Source of the DNA: Streptomyces sp. NBC_01296
GTDB lineage: Bacteria > Actinomycetota > Actinomycetes > Streptomycetales > Streptomycetaceae
Length of the DNA stretch: 64,000 nt
Assembly: GCF_035984415.1 (NCBI RefSeq)
Contig: NZ_CP130720.1
Location: 62,001-126,000 of the forward strand
Direction: 5' to 3'
Below, one piece after another: positions 33,203 through 42,315 of the stretch. The notes under the pieces were generated by a model that saw nothing but the letters and a program-made list of their open reading frames with translations, was not told where the DNA came from and did not search any database. Positions within the stretch are counted from its first letter, which is position 1, and each line of letters starts with the position of its first letter. Position numbers and translations under genes: made by a program.

Positions 33203-34150
33203 CTACGGCGTCTCATCGAAGGCAGGTACCGGGACCGCGGCATGCTGAGGGCGGGTGAGACGTTGGGTGATGGCACGTCCGATCTCAAGGGCCGACAGGG
33301 TCGCGGCGGGAATGCCAAGTCTGCCCGCAAGGTCAACCAGGTGCAGATCGCTGGCGGTGTCGATGAGATCAGCCAACACATTGGCCGCAGTACGGGCTCT
33401 CGCGGCGGCGACGACAACCATGATGGAGCCGAGCAGAACAGCAGGCCACCAAACAATCGCCAGAACGGCGTACATCAGGCCCCAGCCCGCGAGACGGGCG
33501 GCCGAGGCGTACGAATCGCGCGCAGCGGTGACGTCGGCGCGCAGTGCGTCTGGCAGGACACTCCAAAGCCGGGGCCACGCCATGTTCAGGTCCAAGCCGT
33601 ATAGCGTGCCCGCTCGACTGGCACTGGCATGGAAGCGTTCGGCGGTGCGCGTCGGCCGTTGCGGCAGCTGCGACTGCCCCGCCAGGCGACGGCGCTGGGC
33701 CCGACGGGCCGCCGCCTGGGCGCGGGCGAGTGCGGCGCCAGTACGGCTCGGGTCGTTGGCTTCGGCGATCCTGCGGCGGGCCGATTCGCGCACCGCGGTC
33801 CATCGCCGCTGGCGGGCGTGCACGATCCAGGCCAGCGGCGGGCGGGTTCCCGGGGCGGCCCAGAGGTTTTCCAGGACGGTGCCGAGGCCGCCGGCCGCGA
33901 GGCCCGCTCCCGCGGAGGCCAGGACGCTGACGACGGCGGCCACGGCCAGCCAGGTGGTGCGGTGTGCCGTCGGCTGTGCGGCGATGTCGCCGAGCCAGTC
34001 GACCAGTGGCCGTGGGTCGAAGGGGTCGGCCTGTCCCACCCGGTAGGCGGCGGCTGCGGCGGCGGCCCACAGCACGCCGGGCAGGACCAGCAGGGCCAAC
34101 CACCGTTCCGCCAGGCTCGTGCCCAGTTTCGCCAGGAAGCCGGTCATCAC
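33203..34150 (-). CDS. multi-pass membrane protein paired with the CHAT protein
   Basis: A 315-residue protein with hydrophobic segments near residues 15-37 and 66-90, and a hydrophobic pair near 215-250. Between them is a long Arg/Ala-rich cytoplasmic-looking region (RRRIAEAND, AAARRAQRRRL). No enzymatic motif is seen. Its GTG start overlaps the stop of the upstream 131-residue gene (GTGATG), so they are co-transcribed, divergently from the TPR-CHAT gene. It may be the membrane effector or anchor of a CHAT-linked system; this is inference. Confidence 0.75.
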   Translation of the reverse strand: MMTGFLAKLGTSLAERWLALLVLPGVLWAAAAAAAYRVGQADPFDPRPLVDWLGDIAAQPTAHRTTWLAVAAVVSVLASAGAGLAAGGLGTVLENLWAAPGTRPPLAWIVHARQRRWTAVRESARRRIAEANDPSRTGAALARAQAAARRAQRRRLAGQSQLPQRPTRTAERFHASASRAGTLYGLDLNMAWPRLWSVLPDALRADVTAARDSYASAARLAGWGLMYAVLAIVWWPAVLLGSIMVVVAAARARTAANVLADLIDTASDLHLVDLAGRLGIPAATLSALEIGRAITQRLTRPQHAAVPVPAFDETP

Positions 34151-34542
34151 AGGATTCGGATCGCGGCCATCGGCGTTCCGGCTGCGGCGCAGGACGGAGG
34201 TGTCGCGACCTCATCGTCGAAGACGGTCCGGTTGCAGCGGCGCAGCGGGCAGGTCCAGGTGAGCGGCTCGTCCGGGCTGGACTCCGAGAAGCCTGCGGGC
34301 AGGGGGGTGTACTGCTTTGAGGATGTGGTGATCCCGGCCAGGCCGTCCCGGCTGCAGGCCTCCTCGATCTCGTCCAGCAACACGAGCAGGCGGCCCTGGT
34401 CAGGCGTCTGCTCGGCGGTGACGGCGTCGAGGAGTTCAGCCAGTTGAGGTCCGGCGTCGGCGTCGCCGATGGCCTGACGCATCTCGCTGTGCCTGGCGAT
34501 CTGGTCGCACAGGGCGGCCAGGCGTTCTCGAACCACGCTCAC
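34147..34542 (-). CDS. 131-residue Cys-containing protein next to the CHAT gene
   Basis: The N-terminal half is helical (ERLAALCDQIARHSEMRQAI) and the C-terminal half has WTCPLRRCNRTVFDDE and PPSCAAAG, a possible zinc-binding group. A GTG start at 34542 and overlap with the membrane-protein gene support it. No named family was recognised. The intergenic space to the divergent CHAT gene is about 200 bp and would hold both promoters. Confidence 0.7.
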   Translation of the reverse strand: MSVVRERLAALCDQIARHSEMRQAIGDADAGPQLAELLDAVTAEQTPDQGRLLVLLDEIEEACSRDGLAGITTSSKQYTPLPAGFSESSPDEPLTWTCPLRRCNRTVFDDEVATPPSCAAAGTPMAAIRIL

Positions 34543-34739
34543 CTGTCGTTCCTTCCCTCAGTCTCGTACCGGCGTGGCCGACCACGCGAATTCGCAGTCA
34601 TGACAGGCCTGTTGCGGAGATCCTAGGTGTGCGGCGGGCCGAAGCGGATACGATCCGCAAAGCCCGGTGTGCTGCCAGGGGCGCCGTGACGTATCGGCCC
34701 GCGGCAGTACCGTTGTGTGCGTTCGAGGGGCCGTGGACA

Positions 34740-37700
34740 GTGACTCGTGCGGTCGGATCGGACGCGTCGAAGCGCCGCATCGCCGTGGCCGCGCTGCAGC
34801 GGCGCATGCTGAAGGTGATGAACGACGGTGAGAGCGCGGCGACGCTGCTCACTGCCCAGGCCCGGCAGGAGGCCGAGGACTTGGCCGAGGTGGGCAGTCC
34901 CGACGAGGACCTGCCCGTTGCCCATCTGCTGGGCATGTTCCACTGGTACCGGTATCTGGTGCTGCCCGATGAGGAGGACCAGGAAGCGCTCGACGCGGCC
35001 GTGCGATTCCTGTACCCCGTGTACCGCGCTCGTCCGGAGGCCGTTCCGGACGCACTGCGCGCCGTGTTCGCCAGGGCCGGAACACCCGCCCGCCACGTGA
35101 CGACAGCCGCATCGGCCGTCCCGGCCGCAGGAAGGCTGTTCCAGGCCTACCAGCGGAGCAGGAGTCTGCCGCAACTGGACGAAGCCGTCGCCTTGTTGCG
35201 CGAAGCCGTGGCCGGCACTCCGCACGACGACCCCGACTACCCGGCGTGCCTGAGCAATCTGGCCCTGTTGTTGCGGGCGCAGTCCGAACACACCGGCGAC
35301 GTCGCCCTGTTGGCGGAGGCGGTCGAGCTAGGCCGCCGGGTCGTCGCCGCCACCTCGGACGACCGCCTCGACCACGCCAAGTACCTGACCATGCTCGGTC
35401 TCGCGCTCCGCGCCCTCTTCGAACGGACCGGCGACGCCGCGGTGTTGGCCGAGGCGGTGGAGGTGGGCCGCCGGGCGGTCGTCACGGCCCCGGCCGACCA
35501 TCCCGATCACAGGTCCTGTCTGAGCAACCTCGGTATCACGCTGCGGTTCCAGGCCACGCTGACCAGGGACACCGATCTGTTCGCCGAAGCGGTGGAGGTC
35601 AGCCGACAGGCCGTCACGGGCGGGCAGCGAGGCAGGCCGGAGCGCGTCGGCCATCTGGTCAACCTCGGCATCGCCCTGCAGGAACTGTTCGAACAGACCG
35701 GGAACGTCGCCCTGCCAGCCGAAGCCGTGCCCGTCTGCCGCGAGGCCGTCGCCCTGGCCTCGCACGACCACCCGCACCACACGGACGTCCTGCGGGCGCT
35801 CTCCGCTGTGCTGCAGTCGCTGTCCGAGCGGTCCGGGGCCGCCGGTCCGCTGGCCGAGGCCGTGGAGGTCGCCCGCCGGGCCGTCGCCGCTGTGCCGGAC
35901 GGCCACCGGCATCGCGCCGACCTGCTGAGCATTCTGGGCCTTGCGCTGCAGGCCCTCTGCGAACGGACTGGAGAGCCCCGTCTGCTGGCCGAGGCCGTAA
36001 AGGTCTGCCGCGAAGCCGTCGCCGCCACGCCGGACGACAGCCCCGACCTCGCCTCGTACGTGGGCAACCTCTCCGTGGTGCTGCGCTCGCGGTCGGAGCA
36101 GAACGGGGACATCCGCCAGCTCACCGAGGCCGTGGAGGTCAGCCGCCGAGCCGTCGCCGCCACGCCGGACGACAGCCCCAAGCGCGCGCGACGGATGAGC
36201 AACCTCGGCCTGGCCCTGCGGACGCTCGCCAAGCGTACCGGGGACGTCGCCCCACTGGCCGAAGCGGTCGAGGTCTCCCGCCAGGTGGTCGCCATCGCGC
36301 GGGACGACGACTCCTACCTCCCCTCGTACCTGAGCAACCTCAGCCTCGCCCTGCAGGCCCTCTCCGAACGGACCGGCGACACGACCCCACTGGCCGAGGC
36401 GGCGGCGGTCGGCCGCCGGGCCGTTCTCGCGTCGGCGGCGGACCACCCGCACCGGGCCGGGCACCTGAGCTACCTCGGGATCGTGCTGCTGGCACTCGCC
36501 AGGCGCACCGGGAACGCCGAACTCCTCCTCGAGGCGATGGACGTCGGTTCCCAGGCCGTCGCTGCGCTGCCGGAGGAGCATCCCGACCGCGCTGGGTACC
36601 TGAACAACCTCAGTGGCCTGCTCCGGTCCGGCACACCGGACATGCTCGCCTGGGCGGTCGAACTGAGCCGCGAGGCCGTTGCCATCACACCGAACGACGA
36701 CCCCTACTACGCACGACGCGTCAGCAACCTGGGCGGCTTTCTCCAGGAACTCGCCGAACAGAACGGCGACCTGAGCCTGCTCGCGGAAGCAGTGGAGATC
36801 GGCCGCCGGGCCGTCGTCAGCACGCCGGAGGACCATCCCCACCACGCTTTGTTCCTGAACAACCTCGGCTACGCGCTGCGAGCCCTGGCCGAACGAACTC
36901 AGGACGCGACGCTGTCGGCCGAAGCCCTGGAGCGGTTCCGGTCGTCCGGACGGAACACCGCCACCGAGGCACTCGTCCGGGTCCAGGCCCTGCGGGAGGT
37001 CGCCGTCCTGGCCGGCTCGACGCCCTCCGGCACCGCGGAAGCACTGGCCGCGGTGGAAACCGCCGTCGGCATGCTTCCGTGGATCAGCCCCCGGACCCTG
37101 GCCCGTGACGACCAGCGTCACCAGGTGCGCCGCCTGGGGTCGCTGGCGGGAGTGGCAGCGGCGGCCGCGCTGGACGCGGGTCGTCCCCGGCGCGCGGTGG
37201 AACTCCTGGAGGCGACCCGCGGGACACTCGCAGCCGGCACCATCGACGCCCGCAGCGACGACCTCACCAGGCTGGGCGAACACCACGAGGGGCTGGCACG
37301 GGACTTCAAAGATCTGCGGGACCGCCTCGACGCTCTCGACAACCCCGCCTTCGGTCACGTGACGGCCCTCGACGCCGGGCCCCACCGGACCGACGGGACA
37401 CCGGACACCGTCCAAGGCGCCGCTGATATCGCCCTCTCTCGCCGGCTGGCTCACGACGAATGGGAGCGCCTCGTCGACCGGATCCGGGCGGTGGACGGCT
37501 TTTCGGGCTTCCTGCACCCACCGCAGCTCGCAGAACTCACCGAGCACGGCGACCAGGGCCCGATCGTGTTCCTCACCGCCGGGCCGGGCCGCTGCGATGC
37601 GCTGATCCTCAGCGGCGCCGACCCCGATGCGGTGCGCACCGTCAGGCTGCACCAACTCACCGCACACGACGCCGCCGCCCGGGTCGAGCAGCTCGCCAGC

Positions 37701-38648
37701 GCCCGTCGGGCGGCCACCGACTCCAACCAACCGCCCACGACGCGCAAGGACGCTCAGCACGAGATCCTCGACATCCTGGCGTGGCTGTGGGACACCGTCG
37801 CCGACCCGGTGCTGACCGCCATCGGTTACACCGGCACGCCGGCCGACGGAGCGTCGTTCCCGCGGATTTGGTGGTGCCCAGTCGGTGTGATGTGCTACCT
37901 GCCCGTCCACGCGGCAGGCCACCATCGCGACCTCAACAGCGCCGATCCACTCCTCGTGGCCGCCCCTCGCACGGTCCTGAACCGGGCGATCTCGTCCTAC
38001 ACCCCGACGGCACGCGCTCTGAAATACGCTCGCTCCCACCAATCACCAGCCGCAGAACGCGCGTTGATCATCGCAGTTCCCGACGCACCCGGCACGCGCC
38101 CACTGAGCGGCGCAGGCGTCGAAGCCGACACTGTCAACGCGCTGATGCCCGACGCACTGCGGCCCGACCGCCCAGTACGCACCGACGTCCTGGCCGCACT
38201 CCCCACGCACCCGTTGGTGCACTTCTCCTGCCACGGCCTGGCCGACGCACAGGATCCGGCGACAAGCCGTCTGATCCTGCACGACCACGAAACCGCTCCG
38301 CTGACCGTCAGCGACATCAGCGCCCTGCGGCTGACCGGGTCACTGGCCTTCCTGTCGGCCTGCGACACCTCCGCCACCAGCCTCCAACTGGCCGATGAAG
38401 CCGTGCATCTGACCGGGGCGTTCCACCTGGCCGGATACCGGAACGTCATCGGCACGCTGTGGCCAGTCAACGAGCACACCGCCACCGATATTGCTGCCGA
38501 CTTCTACGCCCACCTCACTGCGGACGGCACCACCACCCCCGACACCGCTGACTCGGCCCGGGCCCTGCACCACGCCGTCCACACACTGCGCGCCCGCTTC
38601 CTGCTCTCACCGACCCACTGGGCAGCACACACTCACACCGGCCCTTGA
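34740..38648 (+). CDS. TPR-repeat CHAT protease-like protein
   Basis: A 1,302-residue protein. Residues about 165-740 hold 13 tetratricopeptide-like repeats of about 47 residues (consensus LSNLGLALRALSERTGD, then LAEAVEVGRRAV). The last 330 residues are a CHAT domain, a caspase/separase-like fold, with the His in HFSCHG and the Cys in LSACDTS. GTLWPVNEHTATDIAADFY closes it. CHAT-TPR proteins act as activated proteases in several bacterial immunity and regulated-death systems. GTG 34740 with GAGGGG ahead is preferred; GTG 34629 would add 37 residues. Two divergent partner genes lie upstream. Confidence 0.9.
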   Translation: MTRAVGSDASKRRIAVAALQRRMLKVMNDGESAATLLTAQARQEAEDLAEVGSPDEDLPVAHLLGMFHWYRYLVLPDEEDQEALDAAVRFLYPVYRARPEAVPDALRAVFARAGTPARHVTTAASAVPAAGRLFQAYQRSRSLPQLDEAVALLREAVAGTPHDDPDYPACLSNLALLLRAQSEHTGDVALLAEAVELGRRVVAATSDDRLDHAKYLTMLGLALRALFERTGDAAVLAEAVEVGRRAVVTAPADHPDHRSCLSNLGITLRFQATLTRDTDLFAEAVEVSRQAVTGGQRGRPERVGHLVNLGIALQELFEQTGNVALPAEAVPVCREAVALASHDHPHHTDVLRALSAVLQSLSERSGAAGPLAEAVEVARRAVAAVPDGHRHRADLLSILGLALQALCERTGEPRLLAEAVKVCREAVAATPDDSPDLASYVGNLSVVLRSRSEQNGDIRQLTEAVEVSRRAVAATPDDSPKRARRMSNLGLALRTLAKRTGDVAPLAEAVEVSRQVVAIARDDDSYLPSYLSNLSLALQALSERTGDTTPLAEAAAVGRRAVLASAADHPHRAGHLSYLGIVLLALARRTGNAELLLEAMDVGSQAVAALPEEHPDRAGYLNNLSGLLRSGTPDMLAWAVELSREAVAITPNDDPYYARRVSNLGGFLQELAEQNGDLSLLAEAVEIGRRAVVSTPEDHPHHALFLNNLGYALRALAERTQDATLSAEALERFRSSGRNTATEALVRVQALREVAVLAGSTPSGTAEALAAVETAVGMLPWISPRTLARDDQRHQVRRLGSLAGVAAAAALDAGRPRRAVELLEATRGTLAAGTIDARSDDLTRLGEHHEGLARDFKDLRDRLDALDNPAFGHVTALDAGPHRTDGTPDTVQGAADIALSRRLAHDEWERLVDRIRAVDGFSGFLHPPQLAELTEHGDQGPIVFLTAGPGRCDALILSGADPDAVRTVRLHQLTAHDAAARVEQLASARRAATDSNQPPTTRKDAQHEILDILAWLWDTVADPVLTAIGYTGTPADGASFPRIWWCPVGVMCYLPVHAAGHHRDLNSADPLLVAAPRTVLNRAISSYTPTARALKYARSHQSPAAERALIIAVPDAPGTRPLSGAGVEADTVNALMPDALRPDRPVRTDVLAALPTHPLVHFSCHGLADAQDPATSRLILHDHETAPLTVSDISALRLTGSLAFLSACDTSATSLQLADEAVHLTGAFHLAGYRNVIGTLWPVNEHTATDIAADFYAHLTADGTTTPDTADSARALHHAVHTLRARFLLSPTHWAAHTHTGP

Positions 38649-39107
38649 GACGCTCCAGTCGAACACGGCTTCGCCCACCTAAACGCTTGGCGGATCCCCA
38701 CCAAGCTCCGCACCGACCCCGCGCTGCCACCGCTCTCCGGCGCGCCGTGCTCGCCCTGACCAACCTCGAGGCCAGTCGCCGACGCAAGATCAAGGCCGCA
38801 GACTCCCGCCCACCACCAGCACGATCATTGACCGTCACGCCAGCCTCGCTGACCTGCCCGTTCGAAGATGGCGACACTTCAGTGCAACCCGGTGCCCTGA
38901 CCTCAGGCGCCGAGGAACGGAGGCGTGCCAGCCGCTGTACGTGCCAGTCCGGCCCGGGGCTCAAGGCGTGGCCCTGGCCGGTGACCACCAGATACTCTCC
39001 CGCGCCCGGCTCCGGATCGAGCCGGAGAGTGCTGGGGGTACACGCCCCGGCCCTTCGCGGCCCCGGCCTCGGGAGTGGTCGGCGCCGACGGCTGGCGCCG
39101 TGTGCAT
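38649..39107. other. 459-bp spacer between convergent genes
   Basis: No convincing gene on either strand; it separates the CHAT gene from the convergent XRE regulator gene. Several long frames are GC-bias shadows. Confidence 0.4.
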
Positions 39108-40550
39108 CTACTTGCGTGGTTCTCGGGACGGGACTGGGGACGCTTGCGTCCGGGGGGTCCTGCCGGGCTCTTGGGTCCGTGGGTGGCTGATGGCGTTCCG
39201 GTCGGCCCGCTTCTGCAGCAGCCGGGCGCGCTGGGACTCGACGATGCTGGGGTGGTTGAGCGTGCGGCTGAAGGTGGCGATGACTTCGTTGAGTGCGGTT
39301 GGGGCGGGCTGCTTTGTTGGCGGTTGGGCGGGTGACGGAGTGGTGCGGTCGCTGGTCGGCCTGGATGTCAGGACGGCTGGGCTTGCACCGTGTTCGGCGG
39401 TGGCTTGGTCGAGAAGGCGGCGGAAGTGGGTGGCATCGCCGCCAAGGAGGTCGACGAACAGCTTCAAGACGCGCCAGGCGGGAAGCTGGGTGCCCTCGAT
39501 GAGGTGCGCGACCTCGTCGGTGGTGAGAGTCCAGCGGCTGGCGACGGCGATGTCCTGGGCCGCTGGCTGGCCGGCTCGTGAGTGGAGGGTGTGGATGGCT
39601 TTGTGGAGCGCGTCGGCCGCAGGAACGGGTGATTCTTCGTCTTCGGTGAGGGTGATGTCGCGGGTTCGTTCGCTGCACCGCTCGGTTACCCATACGGTCC
39701 GCAACACGCCGGGGTCGGCTCCGCAGGCGTGCGCGAACTTCTCGGTCATGGCCCAGGTCGGTAGGCGCTCACCGGAGAGAATCCGTGACAGAAATGAGGG
39801 AGAGCAGCCGATCTTGGCGCTGACCTCTGTGTTGGTCTGCTTGGACGTCCGCACCAACATCGAAAGGACGGGGGCCAGCCGGTTGTACGCAGCCCCCGAC
39901 GGCGCGGGCGTGGTGGTGGGAGCGGGTTGACTGTCGGGGGATGCGGTGGTCTGCGGGGCTCGTGGGGCGGAGGTGCGGTGTGGCCTGGGGCTGGCCGGCG
40001 GGGAGTTCTTGGGTGACGTTCGTGGGGCGAGTGCCGGGGTGGGATTGCCGGTCAGGCGGGCGAGGCGGCGCTTGATGAAGTCCTCGGAGTAGCGGTGGCG
40101 GGCGGTGTCCTGGCTGATGCCGAGTACTTCGCTGACACGACCCCAGGTGACCTGGTGGTAGCGGGCACGTCCGACGAGGCCGGCGGTGAGTCCGTCGAGT
40201 TGCTGCTGCATCTGCGCCGCGAGTTTGAGCGGCTCCTCACCGTCGGCGTCGGGGAGCAGCCTGAGGAGTTCTCGGGCGGACTCCCTCAGGTCATGGGCGA
40301 TCTCGGTGACCGGGTCCTCGGTGGGGTTGCCTTCCACGACGGGTGCAGGCGCGGCCTGGCGTCGAGGGGCGTCGGCCGGTTGGGGTGAGGCCGGGTCGGT
40401 GCTGACCAGCTCGGGGTGGTTCTTGCGGGCCCGGTGGGCGGCCTGTCGGCAGGCGGCGCCGCAGTACTTCTGAGGGCGCCCTGCCCTCACGCCGGGGTTG
40501 GTGAGCGGGGTGCCGCAGTGGTCGCAAGTCATGGCGTCCGTCCGTGTCAC
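39108..40550 (-). CDS. multi-HTH XRE-type regulator with N-terminal zinc-binding motif
   Basis: A 480-residue regulator. MTCDHCGTPL and QKYCGAACRQAAH form a small zinc-ribbon-like motif at the N-terminus. A first HTH lies near residues 130-165 (WGRVSEVLGISQDTARHRYS). A second, XRE-like, lies near 235-270 (EVSAKIGCSPSFLSRILSG). A third, weaker, lies near 320-360. Pro/Thr/Ser-rich linkers join the parts. The start is GTG 40550, with an internal ATG at 40532. Streptomyces proteins of this layout often regulate mobile or developmental genes; the target here is unknown. Confidence 0.75.
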   Translation of the reverse strand: MTRTDAMTCDHCGTPLTNPGVRAGRPQKYCGAACRQAAHRARKNHPELVSTDPASPQPADAPRRQAAPAPVVEGNPTEDPVTEIAHDLRESARELLRLLPDADGEEPLKLAAQMQQQLDGLTAGLVGRARYHQVTWGRVSEVLGISQDTARHRYSEDFIKRRLARLTGNPTPALAPRTSPKNSPPASPRPHRTSAPRAPQTTASPDSQPAPTTTPAPSGAAYNRLAPVLSMLVRTSKQTNTEVSAKIGCSPSFLSRILSGERLPTWAMTEKFAHACGADPGVLRTVWVTERCSERTRDITLTEDEESPVPAADALHKAIHTLHSRAGQPAAQDIAVASRWTLTTDEVAHLIEGTQLPAWRVLKLFVDLLGGDATHFRRLLDQATAEHGASPAVLTSRPTSDRTTPSPAQPPTKQPAPTALNEVIATFSRTLNHPSIVESQRARLLQKRADRNAISHPRTQEPGRTPRTQASPVPSREPRK

Positions 40551-40703
40551 GAAAAGGGTTCAAGTCAGCGGCGTGCAAGCGCAGGGTGTGGAAGATTCGC
40601 CGGATTTCGTGACGTCTCCCGGGCCGCGGGAGCGGCCGGGAAGACGTTCTTGCGGTTGCACGTGGGTACGCGGGCGGGGGCGGCGCCCCCGCCCGCGGTT
40701 GGG

Positions 40704-40976
40704 CTAGCGGCGGCGCCTGCGAGCCTGGTGGACCCCGGCGAACGCGCCGGTCATGGCAGCAGCGACTGAGTAGAGGGCCCCTGCCGGAACGGTGACTTGA
40801 ACGGACGTCTGGTTGATCAGGATGAGTCCCAGAACAGGAATCGCGAGAAACGCGGAAGTCGCGCCCTTGCCAATCCAGTTCATGGAACGAAATGTTTCGT
40901 GACGGTAGATACGCTGGCTTCCAGCCGAGCGACCAATGGACGGTTTCGTTCGGCGGCGCCGACGGGTACGTGCCAT
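40704..40976 (-). CDS. small two-helix membrane protein
   Basis: A 90-residue protein. The start ATG 40976 has AAAGGAC about 8 bases upstream. A basic N-terminus (ARTRRRRRTKPS) is followed by two hydrophobic helices, GATSAFLAIPVLGLILIN and VPAGALYSVAAAMTGAFAGV, and a poly-Arg end. The positive ends suggest both termini are cytoplasmic. No family was recognised. It lies upstream of the XRE gene, same strand, 150 bp away. Confidence 0.6.
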   Translation of the reverse strand: MARTRRRRRTKPSIGRSAGSQRIYRHETFRSMNWIGKGATSAFLAIPVLGLILINQTSVQVTVPAGALYSVAAAMTGAFAGVHQARRRRR

Positions 40977-41388
40977 GTGCACAGTCCTTTCGGTGTTGCG
41001 TGGAAGGCGTGCGGGGCTCCGAACAGAGGTTTCCAGGCCATGTGGTGAAGCCCCGCACGCACCTGCGAGTGACCGTACAGACACGATGCGCTAGCCGGGA
41101 AATCTACCCATATGAGACGGCAGCACTTTTTTTGCGCGTTGCTGCAGGACAGGTTGACGTTTCGTCACCAGGCTGGCCGAAATCTTCCCGAAGTCGAGCA
41201 AACGCGCCCCGCGCGCGCCCGCGCACTGGTAGAGGCACCCAATCCGCCGGAGAGTCCAAGGGTGTCCGGAAGGCAAGAGGCAGATGCATCTACGGCCGCT
41301 GCACGGCTTCAACCCGTGGCCGGAGGACGACGCCGACATCTCACGCTGCGGTGCCGATGGAGTGATCCGGGGCAGCCTCCAACCGCCC
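40977..41388. other. about 410 bp without a confident gene
   Basis: It contains the upstream region of the small membrane protein. A long frame enters the repeat and the sigma factor gene downstream, but its protein is low-complexity and not convincing. Confidence 0.4.
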
Positions 41389-41484
41389 GGCTGCTCGGCT
41401 GCTCGGCTGCTCGGCTGCTCGGCTGCTCGGCTGCTCGGCTGCTCGGCTGCTCGGCTGCTCGGCTGCTCGGCTGCTCGGCTGCTC
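41389..41484 (+). repeat. octanucleotide tandem repeat, 12 copies
   Basis: GGCTGCTC is repeated 12 times without error. An AT-richer stretch follows with palindromes GATCATGATC (41485-41494) and ATCAGT-C-ACTGAT (41492-41504). Because 8 is not a multiple of 3, gain or loss of a copy would shift any frame crossing it. A frame open through the repeat is in phase with the sigma factor gene 250 bp downstream. Confidence 0.95.
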
Positions 41485-41736
41485 GATCATGATCAGTCAC
41501 TGATTGATCCAAAATCATACACAAGCCATCTCTTATGGTCTTCTGCCGTGTGTCCCCCTGCGTTGCTCCGAGGATGGAGCGGTGCTTCGCCGTTCGGGCG
41601 GAGCCGAACTCTCCTGACGAAGGGGAACCCATGCAGCGGTGCACTGGGATCCGGACTGCGCCCGCAGCCAGCCATCGCGTGCAGCGGCGGGCGTCGGCCC
41701 GCCGTTCGCGCCGCTCGACCACGTCTAGGCCGTCCG

Positions 41737-42315
41737 ATGAGCGACGTCACTGACGAGGCTGACGGCACGGTCCGTTTGCCCGAGCCGCCGGCAACGCACC
41801 GGTGGACACCCGAGGAGTGGGACCGGTTCCTGGCCTTCGACCAGACGCACCGGGCACGCTTCACCCGATACGCGTGGATGGACCTGGACTCCCAGGTCGA
41901 TGCCGAAGAGGCAGTGGAGCGGACTTGGGACGAGTTGATCGAGGACTGGCCGATCCTGGTCCTTGGATTGAACCTCAACCACCGTGCCTGGCAAGTCCTC
42001 AAGCGCCAGGTTGCCATCCAGACGCGCCTGCGCCATGACAGGTACCCGGTCGACCCTCAACTCCTCCACGCCGTCGCCCGCGAAGGCTCGGATCTTCTGG
42101 ACCAGGTCCGGCTGGCCATTGCTCGCCTGCCGGAACGGCAGCGCATCACCCTGCGCATGCGCTACCTCCTGGACTACAGCAACGACGAGATCGCCGACAT
42201 GATGTCCATCCCCGCGGCAACCGTGCGCTCAAATCTGCGCCATGCCCACAGACGGCTGGCGCGGATCCTCGATCTGCCCACTGAATACAACAGGAAAGGC
42301 AAGGCCAGGCCATGA
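41737..42315 (+). CDS. ECF-type RNA polymerase sigma factor
   Basis: A 192-residue sigma-70-family protein. The N-terminal part (DRFLAFDQTHRARFTRYAWM, DAEEAVERTWDELIEDW) resembles region 2 but is divergent. The C-terminal region 4 is clear: RLPERQRITLRMRYLLDYSN, then DEIADMMSIPAATVRSNLRH. ATG 41737 lies just after an in-frame-free spacer; the frame is open further upstream through the 8-bp repeat, so a longer form is possible. It overlaps the IclR-like gene by four bases (ATGA), suggesting that gene encodes its regulator. Confidence 0.85.
   Translation: MSDVTDEADGTVRLPEPPATHRWTPEEWDRFLAFDQTHRARFTRYAWMDLDSQVDAEEAVERTWDELIEDWPILVLGLNLNHRAWQVLKRQVAIQTRLRHDRYPVDPQLLHAVAREGSDLLDQVRLAIARLPERQRITLRMRYLLDYSNDEIADMMSIPAATVRSNLRHAHRRLARILDLPTEYNRKGKARP

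Noticed and set aside
35328-38042. Long minus-strand frame opposite the TPR-CHAT gene
   Set aside because: Periodicity merely mirrors the TPR repeats on the coding strand; there is no convincing start or family.
41389-41484. CRISPR array
   Set aside because: The repeat unit is 8 bp with no spacers; it is a simple tandem repeat.
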